Part shown: positions 45,405 to 53,470 of the stretch, one piece after another
Layout of the letters: every line of letters starts with the position of its first letter
Position numbering within the stretch: the stretch's first letter is position 1
DNA from: Pseudoduganella guangdongensis
GTDB taxonomy: Bacteria; Pseudomonadota; Gammaproteobacteria; Burkholderiales; Burkholderiaceae_D
Direction of reading: 5' to 3'
NCBI RefSeq assembly: GCF_009857475.1
Contig: NZ_WWCJ01000022.1
Span: forward strand, 27,272 to 91,271
DNA length: 64,000 nt
The notes under the pieces: model-generated
The model's input: only the letters and a program-made list of their open reading frames with translations
What the model was told of the DNA's origin: nothing
Database searches by the model: none
Program-made: the position numbers and the translations under genes

Positions 45405-46226
45405 ATGCAGCAAGCTTTACGCGTTGCGGCAGCCGGCACCATCGCTGCCCTTGGCCTGGCCATGGGCGCCCAGCCAGCCATTGCCGCCGAATGGAGCGAC
45501 ACCTCCATCGGCTACCGCGCCGGGTCGAAATACGCAGAGCCGTACAACCCGAAGGACATCAACAAACAGATCCTGAGCTGGACCTACGCCGACGGATACA
45601 AATACGGCGGCAACTTCATGAACATGGATTTTCTGCGCTCCGACGGCGCCGACAACAACGCCCACGAGGCCTACCTGTTGTATCGCCACACCCTGGACCT
45701 GGGCAAAGTCTCCGGCAAAGACTTCAAATTCGGCCCGGTGCGCGGCGTCGGGCTGACTGCAGGCTTCGATTGGAACACCAAGAACGACGACAGCTACAAC
45801 TCCCGCAAACGCATGGTCGTCGCCGGCCCGACCCTGATGCTGGAGGTACCGGGTTTCCTGAACGTGAGCCTGCTGGCGCTATGGGAGAGCAACCAGCCGA
45901 AAGGCATCGGCAAACGCTACTCCTACGACACGCACGCCATGCTCAGTGCCGCATGGGGCATTCCGCTCGGCTCCGGCTTCAGCTTCGAAGGCTTCGCCAA
46001 CTGGATCGGCGAGAAAGGCAAGGACGAATTTGGCGGCCAGACTTCGCCCGAAGTGAACATCGACGCCCAGGTCATGTACGACGTGAGCCCGCACCTTGGC
46101 GCCAAGGCCAACACATTCAAGGTCGGCCTGGAATACCAATACTGGCGCAACAAGTTCGGGAATCCGCATAACATCCCTGGCAGCACTGCTAAAACCCCCA
46201 TGATCCGCGCGGAGTACCACTTCTAA
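45405..46226 (+). CDS. Tsx-like nucleoside-specific outer-membrane channel
   Basis: This 273-residue outer-membrane protein has a signal peptide (to about residue 28, ending AIAAEW) and a beta-barrel with alternating strands and a terminal Phe (RAEYHF). It resembles the Tsx/OmpK nucleoside-channel family (WSDTSIGYRAGSKYAEP). It probably lets nucleosides or nucleobases cross the outer membrane. It is followed by an NCS2 permease and a purine deaminase, so an uptake role for purines fits well. Confidence 0.82.
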   Translation: MQQALRVAAAGTIAALGLAMGAQPAIAAEWSDTSIGYRAGSKYAEPYNPKDINKQILSWTYADGYKYGGNFMNMDFLRSDGADNNAHEAYLLYRHTLDLGKVSGKDFKFGPVRGVGLTAGFDWNTKNDDSYNSRKRMVVAGPTLMLEVPGFLNVSLLALWESNQPKGIGKRYSYDTHAMLSAAWGIPLGSGFSFEGFANWIGEKGKDEFGGQTSPEVNIDAQVMYDVSPHLGAKANTFKVGLEYQYWRNKFGNPHNIPGSTAKTPMIRAEYHF

Positions 46227-46305
46227 TCCAACACGTGACCCTGAGCGGCATGCCGGATAGCACCGGAAAAAGTAGTTCAGATAAAAATCCTATATCGGAG
46301 ACACC

Positions 46306-47658
46306 ATGAACAACCTGCTATACAAAGTGGACGACCGCCCACCGCCTATCACCACAACCTTGCTGGCCGCCCAGCATATGCTTGCCGCACTGGGCGGCAT
46401 CATCGCCGTACCGCTGGTGGTTGGCGCAGTCCTCAAGCTTCCCGCCGACCAGATCGTGGCGCTGGTCAATGCCGCCCTCCTCGGCTCCGGAATTGTCACC
46501 GCCATCCAATGTATCGGCGTGGGCCCGGTGGGAATACGCCTGCCGTGCGTGATGGGCACCAGCTTCGCCTTTGTCGGCGCCGCCATCAGCATCGGTTTTG
46601 AGCACGGCGTACCCGGCATCCTCGGCTCCTCGCTGGCCGGATCGGCCATCATGATTCTTGGCAGCTTCTTCATGCCCCAGATCCGCAAGCTGTTCCCGCA
46701 CCAGGTGACGGCCGTGGTGGTGACCATGATCGGCCTGTCGCTGGTGCCGGTCGCGGTGGACTGGGCCGCCGGCGGCAAAGGTGCCGGCGCCAACTACGGA
46801 GACCCGACCAACCTTGGCATCGCCCTTTTTGTACTGGCAGTCGTCATCGTGCTGGTGCAGTTCGGCAAAGGCATCGTCTCCGCCGCCGCCGTGGTGATCG
46901 GGATTGCGATCGGCTACGCCGTTTGCCTGTTCCTGGGCCTGGTGGACTTCTCCACCGTGCAGAAGGCAGCCGTATTCGCCGTGCCGCAGCCACTGCACTT
47001 CGGCATGACGTTCCCGATCAGCGGCATCCTCGCCATGTCGCTCGCCTACATCGTGACGATTGTCGAGACCACCGGCACCTTCATGGCGCTGGGTTCGGCC
47101 ACCAACACCAAGATGAAGGGCAAGTTGCTGTGCCGTGGCGTGCTGTGCGACGGCCTGGGTTCAGCTTTCGTCTCCGTGCTCGGCGCGCCGCCCGTTTCCA
47201 CCTTCGCGCAAAACGTCGGCGTGATTTCGCTGACAGGCGTTGCAAGCCGCTACGTGGTGGCGCTGACCGGCGTCATGCTGGCCGCTGCGGGCCTGTTCCC
47301 GGTGTTCGGCGCTGTAGTCGTCACCATTCCGCAGCCAGTGCTGGGCGGAGCAGGCCTGATGATGTTCGCCATGATCATCGCCGCTGGCGTACAAATGCTG
47401 TCGCATGTCGAGCATGACAAACGCACAGGCCTCTTGATTGCGGTTTCCGTGGGTTGCGGCCTGGCCGTATCGGTACGCCCCGAACTGCTGTCCAAGCTGC
47501 CGCCCTTCGTCCACGAAATTTTCGGTTCTGGCATCTCCACAGCAGCTATCATGGCGGTCGTGCTGAACCTCGTGCTGCCGGATCGTCCCGCCGCCGTGGT
47601 GGATGAAGACGAAGAGGACGATGTACCGCAACCCATGCTGATCCGAAAGGCCGGCTAA
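46306..47658 (+). CDS. NCS2-family xanthine/uric acid-type permease
   Basis: This 450-residue inner-membrane transporter is of the nucleobase:cation symporter-2 family, with about 14 membrane segments. Conserved elements include AAQHMLAALGGIIAVPLVVG near the N-terminus, GVLCDGLGSAFVSVLGAPPVSTFAQNVGVI (the substrate-binding NCS2 motif region) and GGAGLMMFAMIIAAG. Between the Tsx-like porin and the 8-oxoguanine deaminase-like gene, it likely imports xanthine, urate or an oxidised purine; which one is not determinable. Confidence 0.9.
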   Translation: MNNLLYKVDDRPPPITTTLLAAQHMLAALGGIIAVPLVVGAVLKLPADQIVALVNAALLGSGIVTAIQCIGVGPVGIRLPCVMGTSFAFVGAAISIGFEHGVPGILGSSLAGSAIMILGSFFMPQIRKLFPHQVTAVVVTMIGLSLVPVAVDWAAGGKGAGANYGDPTNLGIALFVLAVVIVLVQFGKGIVSAAAVVIGIAIGYAVCLFLGLVDFSTVQKAAVFAVPQPLHFGMTFPISGILAMSLAYIVTIVETTGTFMALGSATNTKMKGKLLCRGVLCDGLGSAFVSVLGAPPVSTFAQNVGVISLTGVASRYVVALTGVMLAAAGLFPVFGAVVVTIPQPVLGGAGLMMFAMIIAAGVQMLSHVEHDKRTGLLIAVSVGCGLAVSVRPELLSKLPPFVHEIFGSGISTAAIMAVVLNLVLPDRPAAVVDEDEEDDVPQPMLIRKAG

Positions 47659-47672
47659 ACACTAACCTTCAA

Positions 47673-47711
47673 CATTGTTTCCGCAGTGCCGCGCGCATTG
47701 TTTCCGCAGTG
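47673..47711 (+). repeat. 16-bp direct repeat upstream of the purine deaminase gene
   Basis: CATTGTTTCCGCAGTG occurs at 47673-47688 and again at 47696-47711, 23 bp apart. The pair lies 24-62 bp before the deaminase ATG. It may be a regulator site or a slippage product. Confidence 0.6.
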
Positions 47712-47734
47712 TTTAATCATTTCGAGCGAGTCAA

Positions 47735-49093
47735 ATGACCAAAACCCTACTGATCAAAAATGCGCGCGTCGTCGTCACCATGGACGAAGAGCGCCGCGAA
47801 ATCGACAACGGCGCCATTTTCGTGCGCGGCAATGTGATCGAACAGGTCGGCCCCGGCGCCGACTTGCCGCAAGCTGCCGACGAAGTGATCGACGCCACCG
47901 GCCACGTTGTCATTCCCGGCCTGGTCAACACCCACCACCACATGTACCAAAGCCTGACGCGCGTGATCCCCGCAGCGCAGGACGGCGAACTATTCAACTG
48001 GCTCACCAACCTGTACCCGATCTGGGCCAACCTCACAGCCGAAATGGTGCACGTCTCGACGCTGACCGCCATGTCGGAGCTAATCCTCTCCGGCTGCACG
48101 ACCAGCAGCGATCACCTCTACATCTACCCCAACGACTGCAAGCTGGATGACAGTATCGAAGCCGCCGCCAAGATCGGCATGCGCTTCCACGCTGCACGCG
48201 GCGCCATGAGCGTCGGCCAATCGAAAGGCGGCCTGCCACCCGACAGCGTGGTGGAAGACGAAAAAGCCATCCTCAAAGACACGCAACGCCTGATTGAGGC
48301 CTACCACGACACCGCGCGCCACGCCATGCAACGCGTTGTCGTCGCCCCCTGCTCCCCCTTCTCAGTCTCACGCGACTTGATGAAGGAAGCGGCCGAACTA
48401 GCGCGCAGTTTCGGTGTCTCCCTGCACACCCACCTGGCGGAGAACGTCAACGACATCGCCTACAGCCGCGAAAAATTCAATATGACTCCGGCCGAATACG
48501 CCGAAGACTGCGGCTGGGTAGGTCACGACGTATGGCACGCCCACTGCGTGCAGCTGGACGACGCAGGGATCAACCTTTTCGCACGCACAGGAACAGGTGT
48601 CGCCCACTGCCCCTGCTCGAACATGCGCCTGGCCTCCGGCATCGCCCCGATCCGGAAGATGGTGAACGCCGGCGTGCCGGTGGGATTGGGAGTGGACGGC
48701 AGCGCATCCAACGACGGAGCCCACATGCTGGGTGAAGCGAGGCAAGCGATGCTGCTGCAGCGGGTCGGCTTCGGGCCGGATGCGATGACCGCGCGCCAAG
48801 CGCTGGAGTTGGCCACGCTAGGCGGCGCGAAAGTGCTCAACCGCGACGACATTGGAGCATTAAAGCCTGGCATGTCGGCCGACATCGTCATGTTCAAACT
48901 CGACCAGATCGGCTTCGCCGGCGCCTTGCATGACCCGGTGGCTGCACTAGTGTTCTGCACACCCGCCAACGTCAGCTACAGCATCATCAACGGCAAAGTG
49001 GTGGTGAAAGACGGCATCCTGCAAAGCATCGACCTCCCCTTGGTGATCGAACGCCACAACCAGCTCGCCACCGATCTCTTGCTTGGAGGCTAA
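47735..49093 (+). CDS. 8-oxoguanine deaminase-like amidohydrolase
   Basis: This 452-residue amidohydrolase has NTHHHMYQ, HTHLAEN, HAHCVQL and LGVDGSASNDG, the zinc ligands of the ATZ/TRZ/8-oxoguanine-deaminase branch. The family member with this pattern deaminates 8-oxoguanine directly to urate; other relatives act on hydroxydechloroatrazine or cytosine-like substrates. Its operon with a Tsx-like porin and NCS2 permease and its place between guaD and puuD make the oxopurine role most likely. A repeat begins within a few bases of its stop. Confidence 0.85.
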   Translation: MTKTLLIKNARVVVTMDEERREIDNGAIFVRGNVIEQVGPGADLPQAADEVIDATGHVVIPGLVNTHHHMYQSLTRVIPAAQDGELFNWLTNLYPIWANLTAEMVHVSTLTAMSELILSGCTTSSDHLYIYPNDCKLDDSIEAAAKIGMRFHAARGAMSVGQSKGGLPPDSVVEDEKAILKDTQRLIEAYHDTARHAMQRVVVAPCSPFSVSRDLMKEAAELARSFGVSLHTHLAENVNDIAYSREKFNMTPAEYAEDCGWVGHDVWHAHCVQLDDAGINLFARTGTGVAHCPCSNMRLASGIAPIRKMVNAGVPVGLGVDGSASNDGAHMLGEARQAMLLQRVGFGPDAMTARQALELATLGGAKVLNRDDIGALKPGMSADIVMFKLDQIGFAGALHDPVAALVFCTPANVSYSIINGKVVVKDGILQSIDLPLVIERHNQLATDLLLGG

Positions 49094-49095
49094 AT

Positions 49096-49271
49096 CGGTG
49101 CCTAAACCGGTGCCAGGTCTGTCATTCGGACTCGGACGACCAATCTTTGAGAAATCTCAATACGCGAATACGTACAATTTCACGTATTGAGAAAGATCAA
49201 ATGAGAGCGCTAGCTGTCCGATTGTCAGACCTGACACCGAAATTTGTGACACCGAAATTTGACACCGAAAT
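49096..49271. repeat. Palindromic repeat, GGTGCCAGGTCTGTCAT family
   Basis: The left end reads CCGGTGCCAGGTCTGTCATT and the right end TGTCAGACCTGACACCG. The interior includes TTTGAGAAATCTCAATACG and CGTATTGAGAAAGATCAAA. At the right, three tandem copies of TGACACCGAAATTT lead straight into the opposing DUF3060 stop codon; on the left the element starts 3 nt after the deaminase stop. Confidence 0.85.
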
Positions 49272-49649
49272 TTAGTTGACGCGGCTGACGCGGTGGCCGG
49301 TGCCGGTGACGCTTTGGGCGATCTTGCCTTGGGATTTCCAGCGCACGGTGTGGTCGGTGCCGGTGATCGAAAGCCGCCCCTTTGGCACGACTTCAACATT
49401 CACCACATTGCCCACGCCAAGGATCTCAACCGAGCTGCAGACGCCGGTGGCGGTGATGATGTGGCCGGTGCCGACTACTTCCAGTTTGCGGCCATCGCAG
49501 GCGAAGGTGCGCTGGTGGCCGCTGCCGCTGATGCTGATCAGCTTGTCCGTCAATTCCACCTCGCCCACGGCATCCTCCTGCGCGGCAGCACCGCCCATCA
49601 CGAGGAAAGCGGCGCAAATCGCGGCCAATTTCAACGGTTTCGAATTCAT
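49272..49649 (-). CDS. DUF3060 domain exported protein
   Basis: This 125-residue protein has a signal peptide (about residues 1-23, ending GGAAAQE). The mature part consists of short beta repeats with Gly-x-Gly-H/N motifs (SGSGHQRT; VGTGHIIT; LGVGNVVN; TGTDHTVR; TGTGHRVS), the DUF3060 pattern, likely a beta-helix-like fold. Function unknown. It is convergent with the purine deaminase gene, separated only by a palindromic repeat. Confidence 0.75.
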   Translation of the reverse strand: MNSKPLKLAAICAAFLVMGGAAAQEDAVGEVELTDKLISISGSGHQRTFACDGRKLEVVGTGHIITATGVCSSVEILGVGNVVNVEVVPKGRLSITGTDHTVRWKSQGKIAQSVTGTGHRVSRVN

Positions 49650-49800
49650 ACTAACTCTCGCGAAAAATTAATGGAATGGCAATGCTAATGGATTGCCTCA
49701 ACAAGCGGAGCACGGTACGGTTTGCGACCGTGCGCCATCGCACGGACTGCGCCGAAGAGCAGCGATATATTGCACCGCAACATAATGCGCAGGAGAAGCC

Positions 49801-50874
49801 ATGCCCAAGCCCCTCCCGGGAATGCGTTTGCTGCGCAGCCTGGCGCGTTTAGTCGCCGCCGCCACACCCAAGCCGCGTAAAGCGCCGCGCAAGCCACGCT
49901 CCAAGCCATCGGAAAAACCGCCAGTGCCCTTGGAATTGCGCAAGCACAAGAGGCCCGCCGTGCAGGCCGCGCCAGGCAAATGGCTGGCACACCACGTACT
50001 CACCCATGGGCAGCGCATGGCGTACTGGCTGTATCTGCCGAACCGACCGGAGGGGGAATTCGCTCCGCCCAGCCTCCCCCTGATCATCATGCTGCACGGG
50101 TGCCAGCAGAGTGCCACCGAATTTGCGCAAGGCACGCGCATGAACTGGCTGGCCGAGAAGAAGGGCTTTGCCGTGCTGTACCCCCAACAGGCGCTACGCA
50201 CGCAGGCACACCGCTGCTGGCGTTGGTATGAGCCGGCCGTGCAGCAAGGCGGCGGCGAAACCGCCGTCCTGGTGAACTTGGTGCGGAGCGTGTGCGAGCA
50301 ACATGCAATCGACCTACGCCGCGTCTACGCTTGCGGCATCTCCGCCGGCGCCGGGATGGCAGCTGTACTGGCACTAAACCATCCCGAGCTGATTGCTGCG
50401 GTGGCGTTGCATTCCGGCCCCATCTTCGGCGCTGGCCATGGACCCGGCGGCGCCTTGCGCGTGATGCATCACGGCGATTCAGCGCAGGCAACGCTCGCCA
50501 TCCGTGGCCTGATCGAGCGCCGCGCCACGCAAGGCATGCCGCCGATGCCGGCATTGTTAATCCAGGGAGAAGATGACCGGATTGTGCGACCTGTCAACCA
50601 AGTGCAGTTGGCGCGCCAATGGCTGCATCTAAATGGACTGGACGCAGCAAAACCCACGCGCACGGTCAGCAAACCGGGCAGCCGCAGCGGCTCACGCAAT
50701 GCGCACGAAGTTCAGGACTACATTAAAGGACGGAAGGTCCTGCTACGCGTCACCCGCATAGCCGGGCTGGGCCACGCCTGGAGCGGCGGCGACCCCACAC
50801 TCCGCTTCAACGCAAAAGCAGGTCCCGACGCGAGCCGCATGGTTCTGGATTTTCTCAGCAAGCACAGGCGATAA
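49801..50874 (+). CDS. PHB depolymerase family esterase
   Basis: This 357-residue alpha/beta-hydrolase belongs to the PHB-depolymerase esterase family. It has a strongly basic N-terminus (Lys/Arg/Pro-rich, about residues 18-60) without a standard signal peptide. The catalytic elbow is CGISAGAGMAAVLA, the oxyanion part IIMLHGCQQSATEF, the Asp in GEDDRIVRPVN and the His in AGLGHAWSGG. Such proteins can be intracellular depolymerases or act on other esters. Its 3' end is duplicated, in diverged form, beyond the following repeat. Confidence 0.82.
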   Translation: MPKPLPGMRLLRSLARLVAAATPKPRKAPRKPRSKPSEKPPVPLELRKHKRPAVQAAPGKWLAHHVLTHGQRMAYWLYLPNRPEGEFAPPSLPLIIMLHGCQQSATEFAQGTRMNWLAEKKGFAVLYPQQALRTQAHRCWRWYEPAVQQGGGETAVLVNLVRSVCEQHAIDLRRVYACGISAGAGMAAVLALNHPELIAAVALHSGPIFGAGHGPGGALRVMHHGDSAQATLAIRGLIERRATQGMPPMPALLIQGEDDRIVRPVNQVQLARQWLHLNGLDAAKPTRTVSKPGSRSGSRNAHEVQDYIKGRKVLLRVTRIAGLGHAWSGGDPTLRFNAKAGPDASRMVLDFLSKHRR

Positions 50875-50877
50875 AAG

Positions 50878-51033
50878 CGGTGCCCAAACCGGTGCCAGGT
50901 CTGTCATTTAGACACGCACGTTCTTTCTTTGATATTCCTCAATACCGCAATGCGCCATTCCCGGTGTATTGAGAAAGATCAAATGATAGCGATAGCTGTC
51001 CGATTGACAGACCTGGCACCGGTTTTGGCACCG
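50878..51033. repeat. Palindromic repeat, GGTGCCAGGTCTGTCAT family
   Basis: The element begins CGGTGCCCAAACCGGTGCC, 3 nt after the esterase stop, and ends TGACAGACCTGGCACCGG plus a short tandem GGCACCG. The interior carries TATTGAGAAAGATCAAATGA. Immediately to the right, a relic of the esterase 3' end begins. Confidence 0.85.
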
Positions 51034-51151
51034 TATAGCTGGCCTGGGACACGCCTGGAGCGGCAGTGACTCTTCGCTACGGTTCAACGCCAAGGCCGGC
51101 CCCGACGCAAGCCGCATGGTGCTGGACTTCGTCAGCAAACACCGGCGCTGA
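51034..51151 (+). pseudogene. Relic of the 3' end of a PHB-depolymerase-like esterase gene
   Basis: In one frame this reads GLGHAWSGSDSSLRFNAKAG and onwards to FVSKHRR and a stop. The intact esterase upstream ends with the same 36 residues except for four changes (G/S, P/S, T/S, L/V). At DNA level 24 of 114 positions differ, mostly third codon positions. The fragment lacks a start and begins exactly at the edge of the repeat. It therefore derives from a diverged, once-functional homologue rather than from a fresh duplication. Confidence 0.85.
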
Positions 51152-51201
51152 CCAGCACGCACAGGTACAATGGCGCCCTGCTGACTAATTCCACTTCCTC
51201 C

Positions 51202-51654
51202 ATGCAAATCTGGGTCGATGCCGACGCCTGTCCTGTCGTGATCAAGGACATCCTGTTCCGGGTCGCGGAACGCCTGCAAATCCAGGTGACGCTGGTGGCC
51301 AACCAATTGATCCGCGTGCCGGGTTCCCGCTTTATCCGCGCGCTCCAGGTCCCGGCCGGGGCGGATGCGGCGGATGCGGAAATTGTAGAACGGGTCAGCG
51401 CCGGCGACATCGTGGTAACCGGCGATATCCCTCTCGCCGCGCTCGTGCTGGACAAAGGCGGCTTGCCGCTGAACCCACGCGGCGAGTGGTACACCAAGGA
51501 CACCATCGCCCAACAATTGACGATGCGCGCCTTCATGGAAGAGTTACGCGGCAGCGGGGTCGATACCGGCGGCCCGCCAGCGTTCAGCCAAGCCGACCGA
51601 CAGAACTTCGCCAACTCGCTCGACCGCGCGCTGGCCCGCCGTCCCAAACCTTGA
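51202..51654 (+). CDS. YaiI/YqxD family protein (UPF0178)
   Basis: This 150-residue protein belongs to UPF0178 (DUF188). It begins MQIWVDADACPVVIKDIL with a conserved D-x-D-A-C-P motif and has VVTGDIPLAALVLDKGG, typical of the PIN-like fold. The conserved acidic residues suggest a nuclease-like site, but biochemical function is not established. It stands alone between repeats. Confidence 0.9.
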   Translation: MQIWVDADACPVVIKDILFRVAERLQIQVTLVANQLIRVPGSRFIRALQVPAGADAADAEIVERVSAGDIVVTGDIPLAALVLDKGGLPLNPRGEWYTKDTIAQQLTMRAFMEELRGSGVDTGGPPAFSQADRQNFANSLDRALARRPKP

Positions 51655-51666
51655 ACCAAAAACCAA

Positions 51667-51819
51667 AACCGGTACCAAAAACCGGTGCCAGGTCTGTCAT
51701 TCGGACAGCTAGCGCTCCCATTTGATTGGTCTCAATACGCGAAAAGACCCAAATACGCGTATTGAGAAATCTCAAAAGAATGCACTATGTGTCCGAATGA
51801 CAGACCTGGCACCGGTTTT
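51667..51819. repeat. Palindromic repeat, GGTGCCAGGTCTGTCAT family
   Basis: It starts with a partial double end (AACCGGTACC, then AACCGGTGCCAGG) and ends ATGACAGACCTGGCACCGG. The interior has CTCAATACGCG and CGCGTATTGAGAAATCTC, which pair with each other. It lies between the YaiI stop (10 nt away) and the opposing ammonia-lyase stop (12 nt away). Confidence 0.85.
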
Positions 51820-51831
51820 CTCCTGTTTGCT

Positions 51832-53454
51832 TTAGACGAACTCGCCCACCTTGGCAGTTACCGCTTCGCGCACCGTGCCGCTGGTGACGAAGCTGTGCGC
51901 TACCTGGATGTCGTTGTGGAACCAGCGGTCGCCTTCCAGGCAGGCGGGGATCTGCCGGCGGATTTCGTCGTATGCGGCTTGCGTGCCCTCCCCCAGTTTG
52001 AAGCCTGGCAGCAGTTGCTCAGTCATCGTCAGCGCTTGCGCGGCGAGCAGCATCTCCACTCCGACGATGTACTGGGTGTTCTGCACCACTGTGTGGGCTT
52101 TGCGCGCGCACCAGGTGGAGTTGGAGATGTGGTCTTCGCTGTTGCCCTTCGATGGAATGGAGTCGACGCTGCCGGGCATCGATAGCGTGCGGTTTTCCAT
52201 CACCAGTGAGCTGAGCGAGCATTGCACCACGGGGTAGCCGGTGTTCACGCCGCGCGGGCCGGACATTAGATTGCGCGGCAATCCCCAGGATAGCGTGGGG
52301 TCGATCAGGCGGGCGACGCGGCGTTCGCAGATGCTGCCAAGGTCGGTGATCGCCATGGCGAGCAAGTCCATCGCTTGCGCCAGGTACTGGCCGTGGAAGT
52401 TCCCGCCGGAGATGATCTCGAAGCCGCCGCCGTCCTTGCCGAAGATGAGCGGGTTGTCGGTGGCGGAGTTGATCTCGTTCTTGACGATGGTGTCGATGTA
52501 GTCCAGCGCGTCGAATACGGGGCCGTACACTTGCGGGGTGCAGCGCAGCGAGTACACGTCCTGGATGCGGGGGGTGTACGGGATATCGGTGCGGCGCAGT
52601 TCATCCGGGAATTGCACGGCGCGCGCTTCGTGCGTGGTGCGGGTGGAACCTTTCAACAGCTTGCGCACCACGGCGGCGGTCTTGATCTGGCCGGGGTGCG
52701 GGCGGGCTTGCTGGATGCGTGGGTCGAAAGCGGACATCTCGGCGCGCATCGCTTCCAAGGTCAGGCCGAGCGAGAGGCAGGCGTCGGTCAGCAGGTCGCG
52801 CGCATCCTTGGCGGCCAGCACGGCGACGGCGAGCGATGCGGTGCAGCCGTTGATCAGGGCGGAGGCGTCTTTGGCTTTGAGGTCGAATTTGACCGGGCCG
52901 ATTTCGGCTTTGGTGATCGCTTCGGCAGCCGGCATGCGCACGCCTTTGTACATCACTTCCGCTTCGTCGAAGCCGGCAACCGCAGCGGCCAGGTAGGCCA
53001 GCGGGGCGAGGTCGCCGGAGGCGCCAACCGAGCCTTTCTGCGGCATGATGGGGTGGATGCCGGCGTTGATGAAGGCCAGCAGGCGGTCCACCACTTCCAC
53101 GCGCGGGGCGGAGTAGTTGCTGGCGAAGGCGTTAGCGCGCAATAGCATGGTGGCGCGGCTGACTTCTTCGGAGAAGGGTTCGCCGATGCCGCCGCTGTGG
53201 GCTTTGATCAGTTGGGTCTGGAACAGTTCGATGTGTTCGACCTTGATGCGGGTGTCCTTCAGCAGGCCGACGCCGGTGTTGAAGCTGTACATCATCGGCG
53301 CTTCGTCGTGCATCCAGGTCGATTCGATGTAGTCGCGGCTTTCCTTCAGCGCTGCGCGCGAGGTGGCGGAGAGTTCGACTTTGGCGCCTTGGCGGGCGAC
53401 GGCCAGCACGTCTTCTGCTGTCAGGTTGAAGCCGTCGATAGTCACGTTGCTCAT
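51832..53454 (-). CDS. Histidine ammonia-lyase-like aromatic amino acid lyase
   Basis: This 540-residue enzyme is of the MIO-dependent ammonia-lyase family. The Ala-Ser-Gly that cyclises to the MIO cofactor is at residues 145-147 (GSVGASGDLAPLAYLA). Residues matching the histidine-lyase active site are present: Tyr56 (MMYSFNTGVG), His86 (KAHSGGIG), QDVYSLRCTPQV with Tyr and Arg, and a Glu in NSEDHI. The usual TSANQEDH loop is changed to SKGNSEDH, so it is divergent. No hutU, hutI or hutG is nearby; it lies 16 nt downstream of puuD on the same strand and is probably in that operon. Substrate therefore uncertain. Confidence 0.85.
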   Translation of the reverse strand: MSNVTIDGFNLTAEDVLAVARQGAKVELSATSRAALKESRDYIESTWMHDEAPMMYSFNTGVGLLKDTRIKVEHIELFQTQLIKAHSGGIGEPFSEEVSRATMLLRANAFASNYSAPRVEVVDRLLAFINAGIHPIMPQKGSVGASGDLAPLAYLAAAVAGFDEAEVMYKGVRMPAAEAITKAEIGPVKFDLKAKDASALINGCTASLAVAVLAAKDARDLLTDACLSLGLTLEAMRAEMSAFDPRIQQARPHPGQIKTAAVVRKLLKGSTRTTHEARAVQFPDELRRTDIPYTPRIQDVYSLRCTPQVYGPVFDALDYIDTIVKNEINSATDNPLIFGKDGGGFEIISGGNFHGQYLAQAMDLLAMAITDLGSICERRVARLIDPTLSWGLPRNLMSGPRGVNTGYPVVQCSLSSLVMENRTLSMPGSVDSIPSKGNSEDHISNSTWCARKAHTVVQNTQYIVGVEMLLAAQALTMTEQLLPGFKLGEGTQAAYDEIRRQIPACLEGDRWFHNDIQVAHSFVTSGTVREAVTAKVGEFV

Positions 53455-53470
53455 TTGTTTTCCTTTGCTT

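Noticed and set aside
49096..51819. Possible CRISPR-like array
   Set aside because: The three repeats are about 150 bp palindromic elements separated by whole genes, not short direct repeats with unique spacers, and no cas genes are present.
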